Shown: positions 38,382-46,472 of the stretch, piece by piece | How the letters are laid out: each line of letters opens with the position of its first letter | Position numbering within the stretch: position 1 is the stretch's first letter | Origin: Streptomyces sp. NBC_01267 | Lineage (GTDB): Bacteria > Actinomycetota > Actinomycetes > Streptomycetales > Streptomycetaceae | Direction of reading: 5' to 3' | NCBI RefSeq assembly: GCF_036241575.1 | Contig: NZ_CP108455.1 | Span: 2,246,501 to 2,310,500 of the forward strand | Length of the DNA stretch: 64,000 nt | The notes under the pieces: generated by a model | Databases searched by the model: none | Seen by the model: the letters and a program-made list of their open reading frames with translations, nothing else | Told to the model about the DNA's origin: nothing | Made by a program: the position numbers and the translations under genes

Positions 38382-39401
38382 ATGACCACCACCCCTGTTC
38401 CCACCCGCCCCCTCGGCACCGCAGGACCGCAGGTTTCCGCGCTCGGCCTCGGTTGCATGGGCATGTCCGCGCTGTACGGAAGCACCGACCGCGCCGAGTC
38501 GATCGCCACCGTCCACGCCGCGCTCGAAGCCGGGATCACCCTGCTCGACACCGGCGACTTCTACGGCATGGGCCACAACGAGCTGCTGATCAACGAAGCG
38601 CTGCGCACCGCCCCCGCCGCCCGCCGCGAACAGGCCCTCACCAGCGTCAAGTTCGGTGCCATGCGTTCGGCGGACGGGGCGTTCATCGGCATCGACGGCC
38701 GGCCCGCCGCCGTCAAGAACTTCGCCGCGTACTCGCTCCAGCGGCTCGGCACCGACCACATCGACATCTACCGGATCGCCCGCCTCGACCCGGACGTACC
38801 GATCGAGGAGACCGTCGGCGCCATCGCCGAGCTGATCGAGGCCGGTCATGTCCGGTACGTGGGCCTCTCCGAGGTGGGTGCCGCCACCATCCGGCGGGCC
38901 GCGGCCGTCACCCCCGTCACCGACCTGCAGATCGAGTACTCGCTGATCTCCCGGGGCATCGAGGACGAGATCCTGCCGGTCACCCGTGAACTGGGCATCG
39001 GCATCACCGCGTACGGAGTACTCTCCCGCGGTCTGATCAGCGGCCACTACACCCGCGACCGCAAGCTGGCCCCCGGCGATTTCCGCGGGATGAGCCCGCG
39101 CTTCCAGGGCGAGAACCTCCAGCGCAACCTCGATCTGGTCGACGCGCTGCGGAAGATCGCCGAGCAGAAGGGCGTCTCCGTCGCCCAGACCGCCATCGCC
39201 TGGGTCTCGGCCCAGGGCGAGGACATCGTGCCGCTGATCGGCGCCCGCACCCGCGACCGGCTGGCCGAAGCTCTCGGCTCGCTCGACGTGACGCTCGACG
39301 CCGGTGAGCTCGCCGCCATCGAGGCGGCGGTCCCGGCAGGTGCGGCGGCGGGCGATCGCTATCCGGCCGAGCAGATGGCCCACCTGGACAGCGAGCGCTG
39401 A
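38382..39401 (+). CDS. Aldo/keto reductase
   Basis: A 339-aa NADPH-dependent reductase of the YakC/AKR13 type. Features are LGTAGPQVSALGLGCMGMSAL, LLDTGDFYGMGHNELLINEAL (catalytic Asp and Tyr), TSVKFGAMR (Lys) and GTDHIDIYRIARLDP. The usual catalytic His is replaced in this last segment, where R-I-A-R-L stands for the more common Q-x-H-R. IPLIGARTRDRLAEAL-like sequence completes the cofactor site. The upstream palindrome and downstream TetR gene suggest local repression, lifted by a toxic carbonyl or antibiotic. Confidence 0.92.
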   Translation: MTTTPVPTRPLGTAGPQVSALGLGCMGMSALYGSTDRAESIATVHAALEAGITLLDTGDFYGMGHNELLINEALRTAPAARREQALTSVKFGAMRSADGAFIGIDGRPAAVKNFAAYSLQRLGTDHIDIYRIARLDPDVPIEETVGAIAELIEAGHVRYVGLSEVGAATIRRAAAVTPVTDLQIEYSLISRGIEDEILPVTRELGIGITAYGVLSRGLISGHYTRDRKLAPGDFRGMSPRFQGENLQRNLDLVDALRKIAEQKGVSVAQTAIAWVSAQGEDIVPLIGARTRDRLAEALGSLDVTLDAGELAAIEAAVPAGAAAGDRYPAEQMAHLDSER

Positions 39402-39470
39402 GCTGCCGGTACGGTCGGAGGCGTCCGCAGTCCCCCGCGAGGGAGCCCCCCGAAAGGCAGCGCAGCCCCG

Positions 39471-40064
39471 ATGACGCCCGAAGCCCTGACACCCGAGCGC
39501 ATCCTCGAAGCGACCGAGGACGTGCTGCGCCGCTACGGCCCCGCCAAGGCCACGGTGGTCGATGTGGCGCGGGTGCTCGGGGTCAGCCACGGCAGTGTCT
39601 ACCGCCATTTCCGTACGAAAGCGGCGCTCCGTGAGGCCGTGACCGAGCGCTGGCTGAGCCGGTCGGAGGCGGAGATGGGCCGGTACACCGACAGCGGGGC
39701 GGGCTCCGCGCCCGTCCGGCTGGGGCTCTGGCTGTCGGCCCTGTTCGCGGCGAAGCGGCGCAAGGCGGGTGGCGACCCCGAGCTGTTCGCCACCTTCGGG
39801 GTGTTGACCGGCGAGAACAGCGCTGTCGTGGACCGCCATGTCGACACGCTGGTCGGGCAGCTCGCCCGCATCATCGAGGACGGCTGCGCGCAGGGCGAGT
39901 TCGCCCCGGTCGAGGTCGACTTCGCGACGACGGCCCGCGCGGTCTTCGACGCCACGGAACGCTTCCACAATCCCGCGTACGCGGCGGAGTGGAGCGCTCC
40001 GGGCGTCGAGGACGCCTTCGCCGCCGTGCGGAGCCTGCTGCTGCGGGGGCTCGGCGCCCGCTGA
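39471..40064 (+). CDS. TetR-family transcriptional regulator
   Basis: A 197-aa TetR regulator. HTH at residues ~8-55: RILEATEDVLRRYGPAKATV, DVARVLGVSHGSVYRHFRTKAAL. A TetR C-terminal domain with FGVLTGENSAVVDRHVDTLVGQ follows. It sits 69 bp after the aldo/keto reductase on the same strand, with which it is probably co-transcribed. Its likely operator is the 40-bp palindrome at 38269. Confidence 0.93.
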   Translation: MTPEALTPERILEATEDVLRRYGPAKATVVDVARVLGVSHGSVYRHFRTKAALREAVTERWLSRSEAEMGRYTDSGAGSAPVRLGLWLSALFAAKRRKAGGDPELFATFGVLTGENSAVVDRHVDTLVGQLARIIEDGCAQGEFAPVEVDFATTARAVFDATERFHNPAYAAEWSAPGVEDAFAAVRSLLLRGLGAR

Positions 40065-40088
40065 CCGCTCGCGCGATCCCGCACCCCT

Positions 40089-40137
40089 CATCCGGCATCC
40101 GGCATCCGGCATCCGGCATCCGGCATCCGGCATCCGG
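40089..40137. repeat. 7-bp tandem repeat, seven perfect copies
   Basis: Seven perfect copies of catccgg lie between the convergent TetR gene and the DUF4097 gene, 25 bp from the TetR stop and 18 bp from the DUF4097 stop. The unit is not a multiple of three and is outside coding sequence. Copy number is likely variable between strains by slippage. Confidence 0.97.
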
Positions 40138-40154
40138 CACGGCTTACACCGAGA

Positions 40155-41003
40155 TCAGTGGGCCGGATATCCGATGTGTACGGTCCCCGAGCGGGACGAG
40201 ACATCGATGAGCCGGTCCGACGACGGGTCGCCGATCCCCTTCCCGACCGCCCAGCCACCCGAGTCGGTACCGCCCCGCACCCGGTAGCGGGAGCCCAGGG
40301 GCACGGTCGCCGCGAAGGTGCCCGAGCCGACCTTCCCCGTCAACTCCGTTGGCGGCGCGGCGAATTCGAGCTTCACCACCCCTGAGCCCGCCTGCACGTC
40401 CACGGTCTTCGAGGAGAGTGCGACGCCGCGGATCACGCCCGAGCCCGTGCGGCCCCGCACCGGTCCCGTCACCCCGTACAGCTGGACCTCTCCGGACCCC
40501 GCGCTCAGATCGACCGGGCCGGTGAGCCCGCTCAGCCGGACGGGGCCCGATCCGCTCACCACGCGCACGCCGACTCCGGCGGGCACCGTCAGGTCCAGCC
40601 GTACCGAGCAGCCCAGACTGGTGAGTGCCAGGGTGCCGTCGCACCGGGTGCGCACCCTGAGGGTGTCCCCCACCCAGCTCCGGTCGACGGTGGGGCGGCG
40701 CAGCGACCAGATCAGTTCCTGGTGCATCCGTACCTCGTGGCCCGTTCCGGCACTCACGGACACCTCGGAGCTGCCCGAATCGACTTCGATCGCGCGCACC
40801 GGGTGCTGGTCGACCGTCTCGGTACTGGTCTCCGAGCTGCTCTGGCGGGCGAGTTGGGCCCAGGCCTCGATGCTCAGCGGGGCCAGGAGGAACAAGGCGC
40901 TCAGGATCGCTACGGCGGTCCAGATCCCGTGGCGGCGGCGCGGGTGCGCGGCGGCTCCGGTGCCGGTGTCCGTGTCGGCTTCGGTGTCGGCTTCGGTGGT
41001 CAT
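40155..41003 (-). CDS. DUF4097-family membrane-anchored protein
   Basis: A 282-aa protein with an acidic cytosolic N-terminus (TTEADTEADTDTGTG), one membrane segment (IWTAVAILSALFLLAPLSI), and an outside beta-helix-like domain made of short repeats rich in SGSG (VRVVSGSGPVRLSGLTGPV, LSAGSGEVQLYGVTGPV), typical of DUF4097. The ATG at 41003 overlaps the response regulator stop (ATGA), so it is the third gene of a kinase-regulator-DUF4097 unit. A role in envelope stress is inferred from similar pairings. Confidence 0.85.
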   Translation of the reverse strand: MTTEADTEADTDTGTGAAAHPRRRHGIWTAVAILSALFLLAPLSIEAWAQLARQSSSETSTETVDQHPVRAIEVDSGSSEVSVSAGTGHEVRMHQELIWSLRRPTVDRSWVGDTLRVRTRCDGTLALTSLGCSVRLDLTVPAGVGVRVVSGSGPVRLSGLTGPVDLSAGSGEVQLYGVTGPVRGRTGSGVIRGVALSSKTVDVQAGSGVVKLEFAAPPTELTGKVGSGTFAATVPLGSRYRVRGGTDSGGWAVGKGIGDPSSDRLIDVSSRSGTVHIGYPAH

Positions 41004-41647
41004 GCGCCGTCCAGGAACCGCAGGACCGCGAGCACCCGCCGGTGGTCGGCGTCCGCCTGGCCCAGGTCGAGCTTGGCGAAGATGTTGTTGATGTGTTTGG
41101 CCACCGCGCTCTCGCTGACGACCAGTTGCCCGGCGATGCCCGCGTTGGAGCGGCCCTCGGCCATCAGCGCCAGCACCTCCCGCTCGCGCGGCGTCAGGCG
41201 CTCCAGCGGATCGGCGCCGCGGCGGCGCAGCAGCAGCTGCGCGACGACCTGCGGGTCCAGTGCGGTACCGCCCGCCGCGACCCGCTTCAGGGCATCCATG
41301 AACTCCTCGACGTCCGCGACCCGTTGCTTGAGGAGGTAGCCGATGCCGCCGGTCTGCGCGGTGAGCAGGTCGGCGGCGTACCGCTCCTCGACGTACTGCG
41401 ACAGGAGCAGTACGGCGGTGTCCGGCCACTGCCGCCGGATCATCAGCGCGGCCCGTACGCCTTCGTCGGTGAAGCCGGGCGGCATCCGTACGTCGACCAG
41501 GGCCAGTTGCGGCCGGTGCTCGCCGACCGCCGCGAGGAGCGCCTCCGCGTCGCCGGCCTCGGCGGCCACCTCGAAGCCCGCCATCTCCAGGACCTTGACC
41601 AGGCCCACCCTGAGCAGCACCGAATCCTCGGCGATCACAGCCCGCAC
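41000..41647 (-). CDS. NarL/LuxR-family response regulator
   Basis: A 215-aa response regulator with a GTG start (41647), placed 10 bp before the kinase stop. Receiver: VIAEDSVLLRVGLVKVLEM, phospho-Asp in LALVDVRMPPGFTDEG, Lys in YLLKQRV. LuxR HTH: LTPREREVLALMAEGRSNAGIA, ESAVAKHINNIFAKLDL. It overlaps both its kinase and the DUF4097 gene, so all three are coupled. Confidence 0.94.
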   Translation of the reverse strand: MRAVIAEDSVLLRVGLVKVLEMAGFEVAAEAGDAEALLAAVGEHRPQLALVDVRMPPGFTDEGVRAALMIRRQWPDTAVLLLSQYVEERYAADLLTAQTGGIGYLLKQRVADVEEFMDALKRVAAGGTALDPQVVAQLLLRRRGADPLERLTPREREVLALMAEGRSNAGIAGQLVVSESAVAKHINNIFAKLDLGQADADHRRVLAVLRFLDGA

Positions 41648-42897
41648 GGCAACTCCACAGTGATGACGGTCGGGCCCCCGAGGGGGCTGTCGATCCGGAT
41701 GGTCCCGTCGACCGACCCTACGCGCTGGGCCAGCCCGGCGAGTCCGGTGCCCGCCGACGGGTCGGCGCCGCCCGCTCCGTCGTCGGTGACGGTGATGCGC
41801 AACAGGCCACGGCGGGCGCGCAGGCGCACGGAGACCCGCTGGGCCCGCGCGTGCTTGGCGACGTTGGCGAGTGCTTCGGAGACGACGAAGTAGGCGACCG
41901 CCTCGACGGTCGGCGAGGGGCGCCGCTCCATGTCCACGGTCAGCTCCACGGGCAGCGGGGCGCGTGCGGCGATCCCGGAGAGCGCGGCGTCCAGGCCGCG
42001 GTCGTCGAGTACCGCCGGATGCAGGCCCCGCACCAGGTTGTTGAGCTCCTCGATGGCCTCCTTGGCCTCGCGGTGCGCCTCGTCGATGACCTGCCGGGCC
42101 TCGGGCGGGAGATCGGTGAGGGTCGCGCGGGCGATGCCGAGGTTCATCGCGAGCGACACCAGCCGCTGCTGCGCGCCGTCGTGCAGGTCCCGTTCGATGC
42201 GCCGCCGTTCGGTGTCCGCGGCGTCGAGCACGCCCGCCCTGCTCTCGGCGAGGTTCTCGACCCGGCGCTCCAGTTCCCTGGCCCGGTTGGGCCCGAGGAG
42301 CGCGGCGGCGGCGCTCGCGTCGAGTCCGGCGACGGCAGCCGCCAGCCAGGGGGTGATTAGGAGCAGCAGCACTCCGCAGACGGTGAGCAGGGCGTACTGC
42401 TCGGTCCAGCCGGGCATCCGCCGGTCGAACGGCAGCGTCCAGACCCAGGAGAAGACCAGCGCGCCGGCGAACCCGGCGGCCCAGGAGAGGACCACCAGCG
42501 CCCCCCCGACAGCGGCCAGCGGCGCGACCAGCAGGTGGTAGCCGAACTGCCGCCAGGTCGCCTCGGAGCGCAGCCGCTCCACGATCCCCCGCCGGCCGAA
42601 CCGGCGTTCCCGCCAGGGGATTCGGGGCACGTCGAGCCCGACCAGCGACCAGAAGCGACTGCGTTGCAGTGCGGTGAGCAGCGGGCACAGGACGAGCATG
42701 ATCGCGAGACTGCTGGGCGTGTGTCCGGGTGCCTTGATGATGAACGCCCCGGCCACGGCGGCGGGCAGGGCGAGCGGCACCCCTGCTGCGGCGAAGGCGG
42801 TGTTGCGCCAGGCCCAGGCGGACCAGGGAGCGTGCCTGGCGACCCAGGAGATCCGGGGCCCGTCGGCCCGGGAGGTCTGGCGTATCGGCATGGGCAC
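41635..42897 (-). CDS. Sensor histidine kinase (HisKA_3)
   Basis: A 420-aa membrane kinase. About five or six membrane segments in the first ~190 residues, then a coiled dimerisation region (RARELERRVENLAESRAGVL). The phospho-His motif is RRIERDLHDGAQQRLVSLAM, the N-box is SEALANVAKHARAQRVS, and the G-box is GAGGADPSAGTGLAGLAQRV. It partners the overlapping regulator and the downstream DUF4097 protein. Confidence 0.94.
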   Translation of the reverse strand: MPMPIRQTSRADGPRISWVARHAPWSAWAWRNTAFAAAGVPLALPAAVAGAFIIKAPGHTPSSLAIMLVLCPLLTALQRSRFWSLVGLDVPRIPWRERRFGRRGIVERLRSEATWRQFGYHLLVAPLAAVGGALVVLSWAAGFAGALVFSWVWTLPFDRRMPGWTEQYALLTVCGVLLLLITPWLAAAVAGLDASAAAALLGPNRARELERRVENLAESRAGVLDAADTERRRIERDLHDGAQQRLVSLAMNLGIARATLTDLPPEARQVIDEAHREAKEAIEELNNLVRGLHPAVLDDRGLDAALSGIAARAPLPVELTVDMERRPSPTVEAVAYFVVSEALANVAKHARAQRVSVRLRARRGLLRITVTDDGAGGADPSAGTGLAGLAQRVGSVDGTIRIDSPLGGPTVITVELPCGL

Positions 42898-43063
42898 ACG
42901 GTAGACGGCCAGGTGGGAGGGGTGCCATCACGCTGCTGCCCGGAACGGGGGTGGTGCTGGTGCCACCCCAGGACGGACCCGGGCGTTACTGATCTCGGCC
43001 CCGCCGTCCGGAAACCTTGGCGGTGGCCCGAACAGGCGGGCCGCCGGAAGGAGTTCAGTCCTC

Positions 43064-43465
43064 ATGACACTCGTCGCCCCGCCCGCCCGGCTCCCCCGGG
43101 CCCTGCGCAGCCCGCGCCTCTCGACCGTACTCACCGGCTGCGGTGCGGCCCTGGTCCCCTGGATGTTCGTACTCGCCAGGACGCTCCCCGCGACCACCGA
43201 GGTGTCCAACTGGTCGACGGCCTGGGTCGGTCTCGACGCGCTGCTCGCGGCCGGTCTTGCCGGTACGGGCCTGCTGCACCGGCGCAACGACCCGCGTGCC
43301 CCGGCGGCAGCCGCGGCCACCGGGGCGCTGCTCCTCGTGGACGCCTGGTTCGACGTGCTGACGTCGGCGCCGGGACCGGAGCTGGCCACCGCCGTCACCC
43401 TCGCCCTCTGCGCGGAGCTGCCACTGGCCGCGGTGTGCGCGGCGCTGGCGGTCCGGCGGCCGTAG
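43064..43465 (+). CDS. Small four-helix membrane protein, unknown function
   Basis: A 133-aa protein with about four membrane segments: LTGCGAALVPWMFVLA, TAWVGLDALLAAGLAGTGLL, AAAAATGALLLVDAWFDVLT, and TLALCAELPLAAVCAALAV. No functional motif was seen. It is divergent from the kinase operon and 58 bp ahead of the ArsR gene on the same strand. Confidence 0.75.
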   Translation: MTLVAPPARLPRALRSPRLSTVLTGCGAALVPWMFVLARTLPATTEVSNWSTAWVGLDALLAAGLAGTGLLHRRNDPRAPAAAAATGALLLVDAWFDVLTSAPGPELATAVTLALCAELPLAAVCAALAVRRP

Positions 43466-43523
43466 ACCGCGGCCGTGGTACGGACCCGCGAGACGGGCGC
43501 ACCGTGCCGGATACGCTGCCAGC

Positions 43524-44102
43524 ATGGCCAGCAACAAGCCCGTACGGAACATCGACACCCGCAGCCTGCGGGCCCTCGCGCACCCGCTGCGGGTGCGCAT
43601 CATGGAGTCGCTGCGCCGCGACGGCCCCGCGACCTCGACCAGGCTGGCCGAGGAGTTCGGGGAGAGCACCGGCACGGTGAGCTGGCATCTGCGGAACCTC
43701 GCGGAGCACCACTTCATCGTGGAGGAGACCGAGCGGGGCACCAAGCGGGAGCGCTGGTGGCGGGCGGTCGACGACCGGCAGGTGCTGGACAGCGCCGAGC
43801 TGGCGAAGGACCCGGCGGCGCGGGGCGCCTTCACCCTGTACGTGCAGGAGCTGCTCCAACTGCACTTCCAGCGGGCGGCCGGCTTCGCGGCACAGGAATG
43901 GCCGCCCGGGTGGGAGCGCGCCGGGACCCTCTCCAACTGGGACGACCTCCGGCTGACCCCCGAGCAACTACGGGCGCTGAACGACGAGTTGATGGCCGTG
44001 ATCGACAAGTACTATCCCGCGCCGGGCGAGGAGCCGGAGCCCGGGGCCCTGCCGGTCAGCGTCCAGCTCCAGTCGTTCCCACGGATCGAGCGCAAGAACT
44101 GA
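43524..44102 (+). CDS. ArsR-family (HTH_20) transcriptional regulator
   Basis: A 192-aa regulator. The winged helix is at residues ~10-70: LRALAHPLRVRIMESLRRDG, TSTRLAEEFGESTGTVSWHLRNLAEHHFI. No metal-binding Cys pair is present, so it is unlikely to be a metal sensor. The C-terminal ~100 residues are helical, with a ligand-domain look. It precedes an MFS gene and a 46-bp palindrome that is its likely binding site. Confidence 0.92.
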   Translation: MASNKPVRNIDTRSLRALAHPLRVRIMESLRRDGPATSTRLAEEFGESTGTVSWHLRNLAEHHFIVEETERGTKRERWWRAVDDRQVLDSAELAKDPAARGAFTLYVQELLQLHFQRAAGFAAQEWPPGWERAGTLSNWDDLRLTPEQLRALNDELMAVIDKYYPAPGEEPEPGALPVSVQLQSFPRIERKN

Positions 44103-44141
44103 GACCACCTCACGGGCAGTCCGGAGGCACTGCCGAAAATA

Positions 44142-44187
44142 TTGCAGAGAGTTCTCTGCAAACCCCTTTGCAGAGAACTCTCTGCAA
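44142..44187. promoter_or_regulatory. 46-bp perfect palindrome between ArsR and MFS genes
   Basis: Two 20-bp dyads, TTGCAGAGAGTTCTCTGCAA (44142-44161) and TTGCAGAGAACTCTCTGCAA (44168-44187), are exact reverse complements of each other. The TTGCAGAGA half-site therefore occurs four times. The whole element is a 21-bp-arm palindrome with a CCCC centre. It ends 14 bp before the MFS start. It is probably an ArsR-family operator, though the hairpin could also end transcription from the ArsR gene. Confidence 0.8.
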
Positions 44188-44201
44188 GCTACCTTCGGAC
44201 C

Positions 44202-45557
44202 ATGCCGCCGTCCACGGGTACGACCTCGCGCACCACCTCCCGCAGCCTCCTCCTCCGCAACCGCGACTTCCGCCTGCTCTGGACCGGCTCCACCACCGGC
44301 AAGTACGGGGCCTCGGTCACCTCGGTCGCGCTGCCGCTGGTGGCCGTCACGATGCTGCACGCCTCCACCCTCCAGGTGGGCCTGCTCACCGGCGCCACCT
44401 GGCTGCCCTGGCTGCTCATCGGCCTCCCGGCCGGCGCCTGGGTGGACCGGCTGCCGCGCCGCCCGGTCATGCTGACCGCCGACGCCGCCGCACTGCTGCT
44501 CTTCGCGGGGATCCCGGTGGCCGCCCGGCTGGGACTGCTCTCCATCGGCTACCTGCTGGCCACCGCCGTACTCGTCGGCACCGCCACGGTCTTCTTCCAG
44601 ACCGCGTACACCGCGCTGCTCCCCCTGCTGGTCGCCCCGGAGGACCAGGCCGAGGGCAACTCCAAACTGCACGGCAGCGAGTCGGCGGCGCAGCTCGCCG
44701 GTTACGGCTCGGGAGGCTTCCTGGTCCAGGCGATCGGCGCGGCCAACGGTCTGTTCGTGAACGCCGCCACCTTCGCTGTCTCCTTCCTCTGCGTCCTGCG
44801 CATCAAGCACCGCGAGCCCGCCAGGGTCACCGAGGCCGCCAGCGTCACCGGAACCGCGACGGTGCGCCGGCGCGGGGCCCTCGCCTCGGAGATCCGCGCG
44901 GGGCTGCGGCTGACCTTCGGCGACCCGTACCTGCGCGCGATGGCGGTGTGCGGCGGCGCGTCCAACCTGGCGCTGATGGCGTACCAGTCGATCCTGGTGG
45001 TCTTCCTGGTCCGCGAGGTGCACCTGGCGTCCGGCACCATCGGCGCCCTGATGACCGGCGGCGGCATCGGCGGCATCGTCGGCGCCTTCGCCGCCCGTCG
45101 CCTCGCCGCCCGCATCGGCTCGGCCCGCGCCCTGCTCGTCTTCAATCTGGCGGTCCCGTGCCTGGCCCTGCTGATCCCGCTGACCAGCCAGGGGTTCGGC
45201 CTGGTGTTCTTCGCGATCGGCTACAGCTCGGTGTCCTTCGGGGTCGTCGCGGGGAACGTCCTCTCCTCGACGTTCCGTCAGCAGTACTGCCCTGCGGGCA
45301 TGCTCGGCCGGATCAGCGCCTCCGCATCGTTCCTGAACTACGGCACGATCCCGCTGGGCGCGGTGCTCGGCGGCGCCCTGGGAGAGGCGCTCGGCACCCG
45401 TACCGCCCTGTGGATCACGATCGCGGGCATCCCGGCCGCGGCGATGCTCCTCTGGTTCTCCCCGATCCGCCGCCACCGCGACCTGCCGACGGCGCCCGCG
45501 GCGACCGGGACCGCGTCCCGGCCGGAACAGGTACCGGCCGCGAACCAAGTCCCGTGA
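44202..45557 (+). CDS. MFS exporter (EntS/MefA-like)
   Basis: A 451-aa, 12-segment major facilitator of the MFS_3 type used to export macrolides or siderophores. RNRDFRLLWTGSTTGKYGAS is the family N-terminus, and LPAGAWVDRLPRRPVMLTAD is motif A. The start was set at the ATG at 44202 (MPPSTGTTSRTTS), because upstream in-frame codons run through the palindrome. It is probably controlled by the adjacent ArsR protein. A hairpin follows at 45594. Confidence 0.9.
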   Translation: MPPSTGTTSRTTSRSLLLRNRDFRLLWTGSTTGKYGASVTSVALPLVAVTMLHASTLQVGLLTGATWLPWLLIGLPAGAWVDRLPRRPVMLTADAAALLLFAGIPVAARLGLLSIGYLLATAVLVGTATVFFQTAYTALLPLLVAPEDQAEGNSKLHGSESAAQLAGYGSGGFLVQAIGAANGLFVNAATFAVSFLCVLRIKHREPARVTEAASVTGTATVRRRGALASEIRAGLRLTFGDPYLRAMAVCGGASNLALMAYQSILVVFLVREVHLASGTIGALMTGGGIGGIVGAFAARRLAARIGSARALLVFNLAVPCLALLIPLTSQGFGLVFFAIGYSSVSFGVVAGNVLSSTFRQQYCPAGMLGRISASASFLNYGTIPLGAVLGGALGEALGTRTALWITIAGIPAAAMLLWFSPIRRHRDLPTAPAATGTASRPEQVPAANQVP

Positions 45558-45593
45558 CCGGGCGGGCAGATCACCGGCATCGCCATGGTTCTT

Positions 45594-45631
45594 GTCCGGC
45601 CACAGACCCAGGACCGGGGCTGTGCCCGGAC
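45594..45631 (+). terminator. Possible terminator after MFS gene
   Basis: GTCCGGCCACAG and CTGTGCCCGGAC pair at 11 of 12 positions around a 14-nt loop, 37 bp after the MFS stop. There is no T-run, so this is a U-less hairpin of the kind common in high-GC actinobacteria. Confidence 0.5.
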
Positions 45632-45640
45632 GAGAGGACA

Positions 45641-45700
45641 CCCCACGGCCTCCCCGCACCATGACCGGCGCCCCACGGCCTCCCCGCACCATGACCGACG
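45641..45700 (+). repeat. 30-bp tandem duplication
   Basis: Two consecutive 30-bp copies (ccccacggcctccccgcacc plus atgaccggcg, second copy with one change) in the gap before the FecCD remnant. Confidence 0.93.
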
Positions 45701-45742
45701 CCCCCGGCCCGCCCACCGGGGGCGCCGAGGTCCCGGCCGGAG

Positions 45743-46006
45743 GTGGGCCGGCGCCACGCCCGGGTACTCCCGGTGGCCGCACCGATGGGCTCGCTGCTGG
45801 TGGTGGTCGCCGACACGATCGGCCGTACGGTCATCGCACCCGCGCAGATCCCCGTCGGGGTGGTCACCGCGGTCATCGGCGCCCCGTACTTCGGCTGGCT
45901 GCTGTGGCGGGCGAGGGCCGACGGGTGGCGCGTGATCCCGGTGCCGGTTTCTACCGGACCGGATAAATCAGGAATCGAGAAGCGTGGGACACGGAGCCGG
46001 CTCTAA
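45743..46006 (+). pseudogene. C-terminal remnant of FecCD-type iron-siderophore permease
   Basis: About 60 residues beginning VGRRHARVLPVAAPMGSLLV and continuing VADTIGRTVIAPAQIPVGVV then TAVIGAPYFGWLL match the last two membrane segments of FecCD permeases. The rest of a ~330-aa protein is missing, and no binding protein or ATPase genes are nearby. The frame runs on into SGIEKRGTRSRL, beyond a usual FecCD end. It is a decayed siderophore uptake gene; the VOC promoter now overlaps its end. Confidence 0.7.
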
Positions 46007-46009
46007 CCT
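45968..46009 (+). promoter_or_regulatory. Promoter with shared TCAGGAATCGAGAAGC element (VOC 1)
   Basis: The 16-bp TCAGGAATCGAGAAGC (45968-45983) lies 33 bp before the VOC start at 46017, with a -10-like TAACCT at 46004-46009. The same 16-mer occurs at matching distance before the second VOC gene, flanking an AraC gene. It is a probable AraC-type activator site in the -35 region. Confidence 0.65.
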
Positions 46010-46016
46010 GCTCGCC

Positions 46017-46427
46017 ATGGACATCACGATTCACACGAGTTCGCTGGCGCACGACGACCCGGACGCGTCGCTCGCCTTCTACCGCGACGTTCTCGGCTTC
46101 GAGGTCCGCAGCGACGTCGGGCAGGGCAGGATGCGCTGGATCACGGTCGGCCCGGCCGGTCAGCCCAGCACGTCCCTCCTCCTGGCGCCGCCGGCTGCCG
46201 ACCCGGGAGTCACCGAGGACGAGCGCCGCACCATCACCGAGATGATGGCCAAGGGCACCTACGGCTGGATCCTGCTGGCCACCCCGGACCTCGATGCCAC
46301 ATTCGAGAAGGTGCAGGCGGGTGACACCGAGGTCGTCCAGGAGCCGACCGAGCAGCCGTACGGCATCCGTGACTGCGCCTTCCGCGACCCCGCGGGCAAC
46401 CTGGTCCGTATCCAGGAGCTCCGCTGA
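46017..46427 (+). CDS. VOC-family (glyoxalase/bleomycin-resistance-like) protein
   Basis: A 136-aa VOC-fold protein starting at 46017 (MDITIHTSSLAHDDPDASLA). Signatures: FYRDVLGFEVRSDVGQGRMRW, TPDLDATFEKVQAGDTEVVQ, and YGIRDCAFRDPAGNLVRIQEL at the C-terminal metal/ligand site. It might be an isomerase, dioxygenase or drug-binding protein; the ligand is unknown. The AraC gene follows after 45 bp. Confidence 0.9.
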   Translation: MDITIHTSSLAHDDPDASLAFYRDVLGFEVRSDVGQGRMRWITVGPAGQPSTSLLLAPPAADPGVTEDERRTITEMMAKGTYGWILLATPDLDATFEKVQAGDTEVVQEPTEQPYGIRDCAFRDPAGNLVRIQELR

Positions 46428-46472
46428 GCCGTGCGGGCACTGGTGGAAGAGGAAGGAAAGGGGAGTGCGCCC

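Noticed and set aside
44142..44201. TTG at 44142 as start of the third MFS transporter
   Set aside because: The added residues are encoded by the palindromic operator, and the ATG at 44202 matches the family N-terminus.
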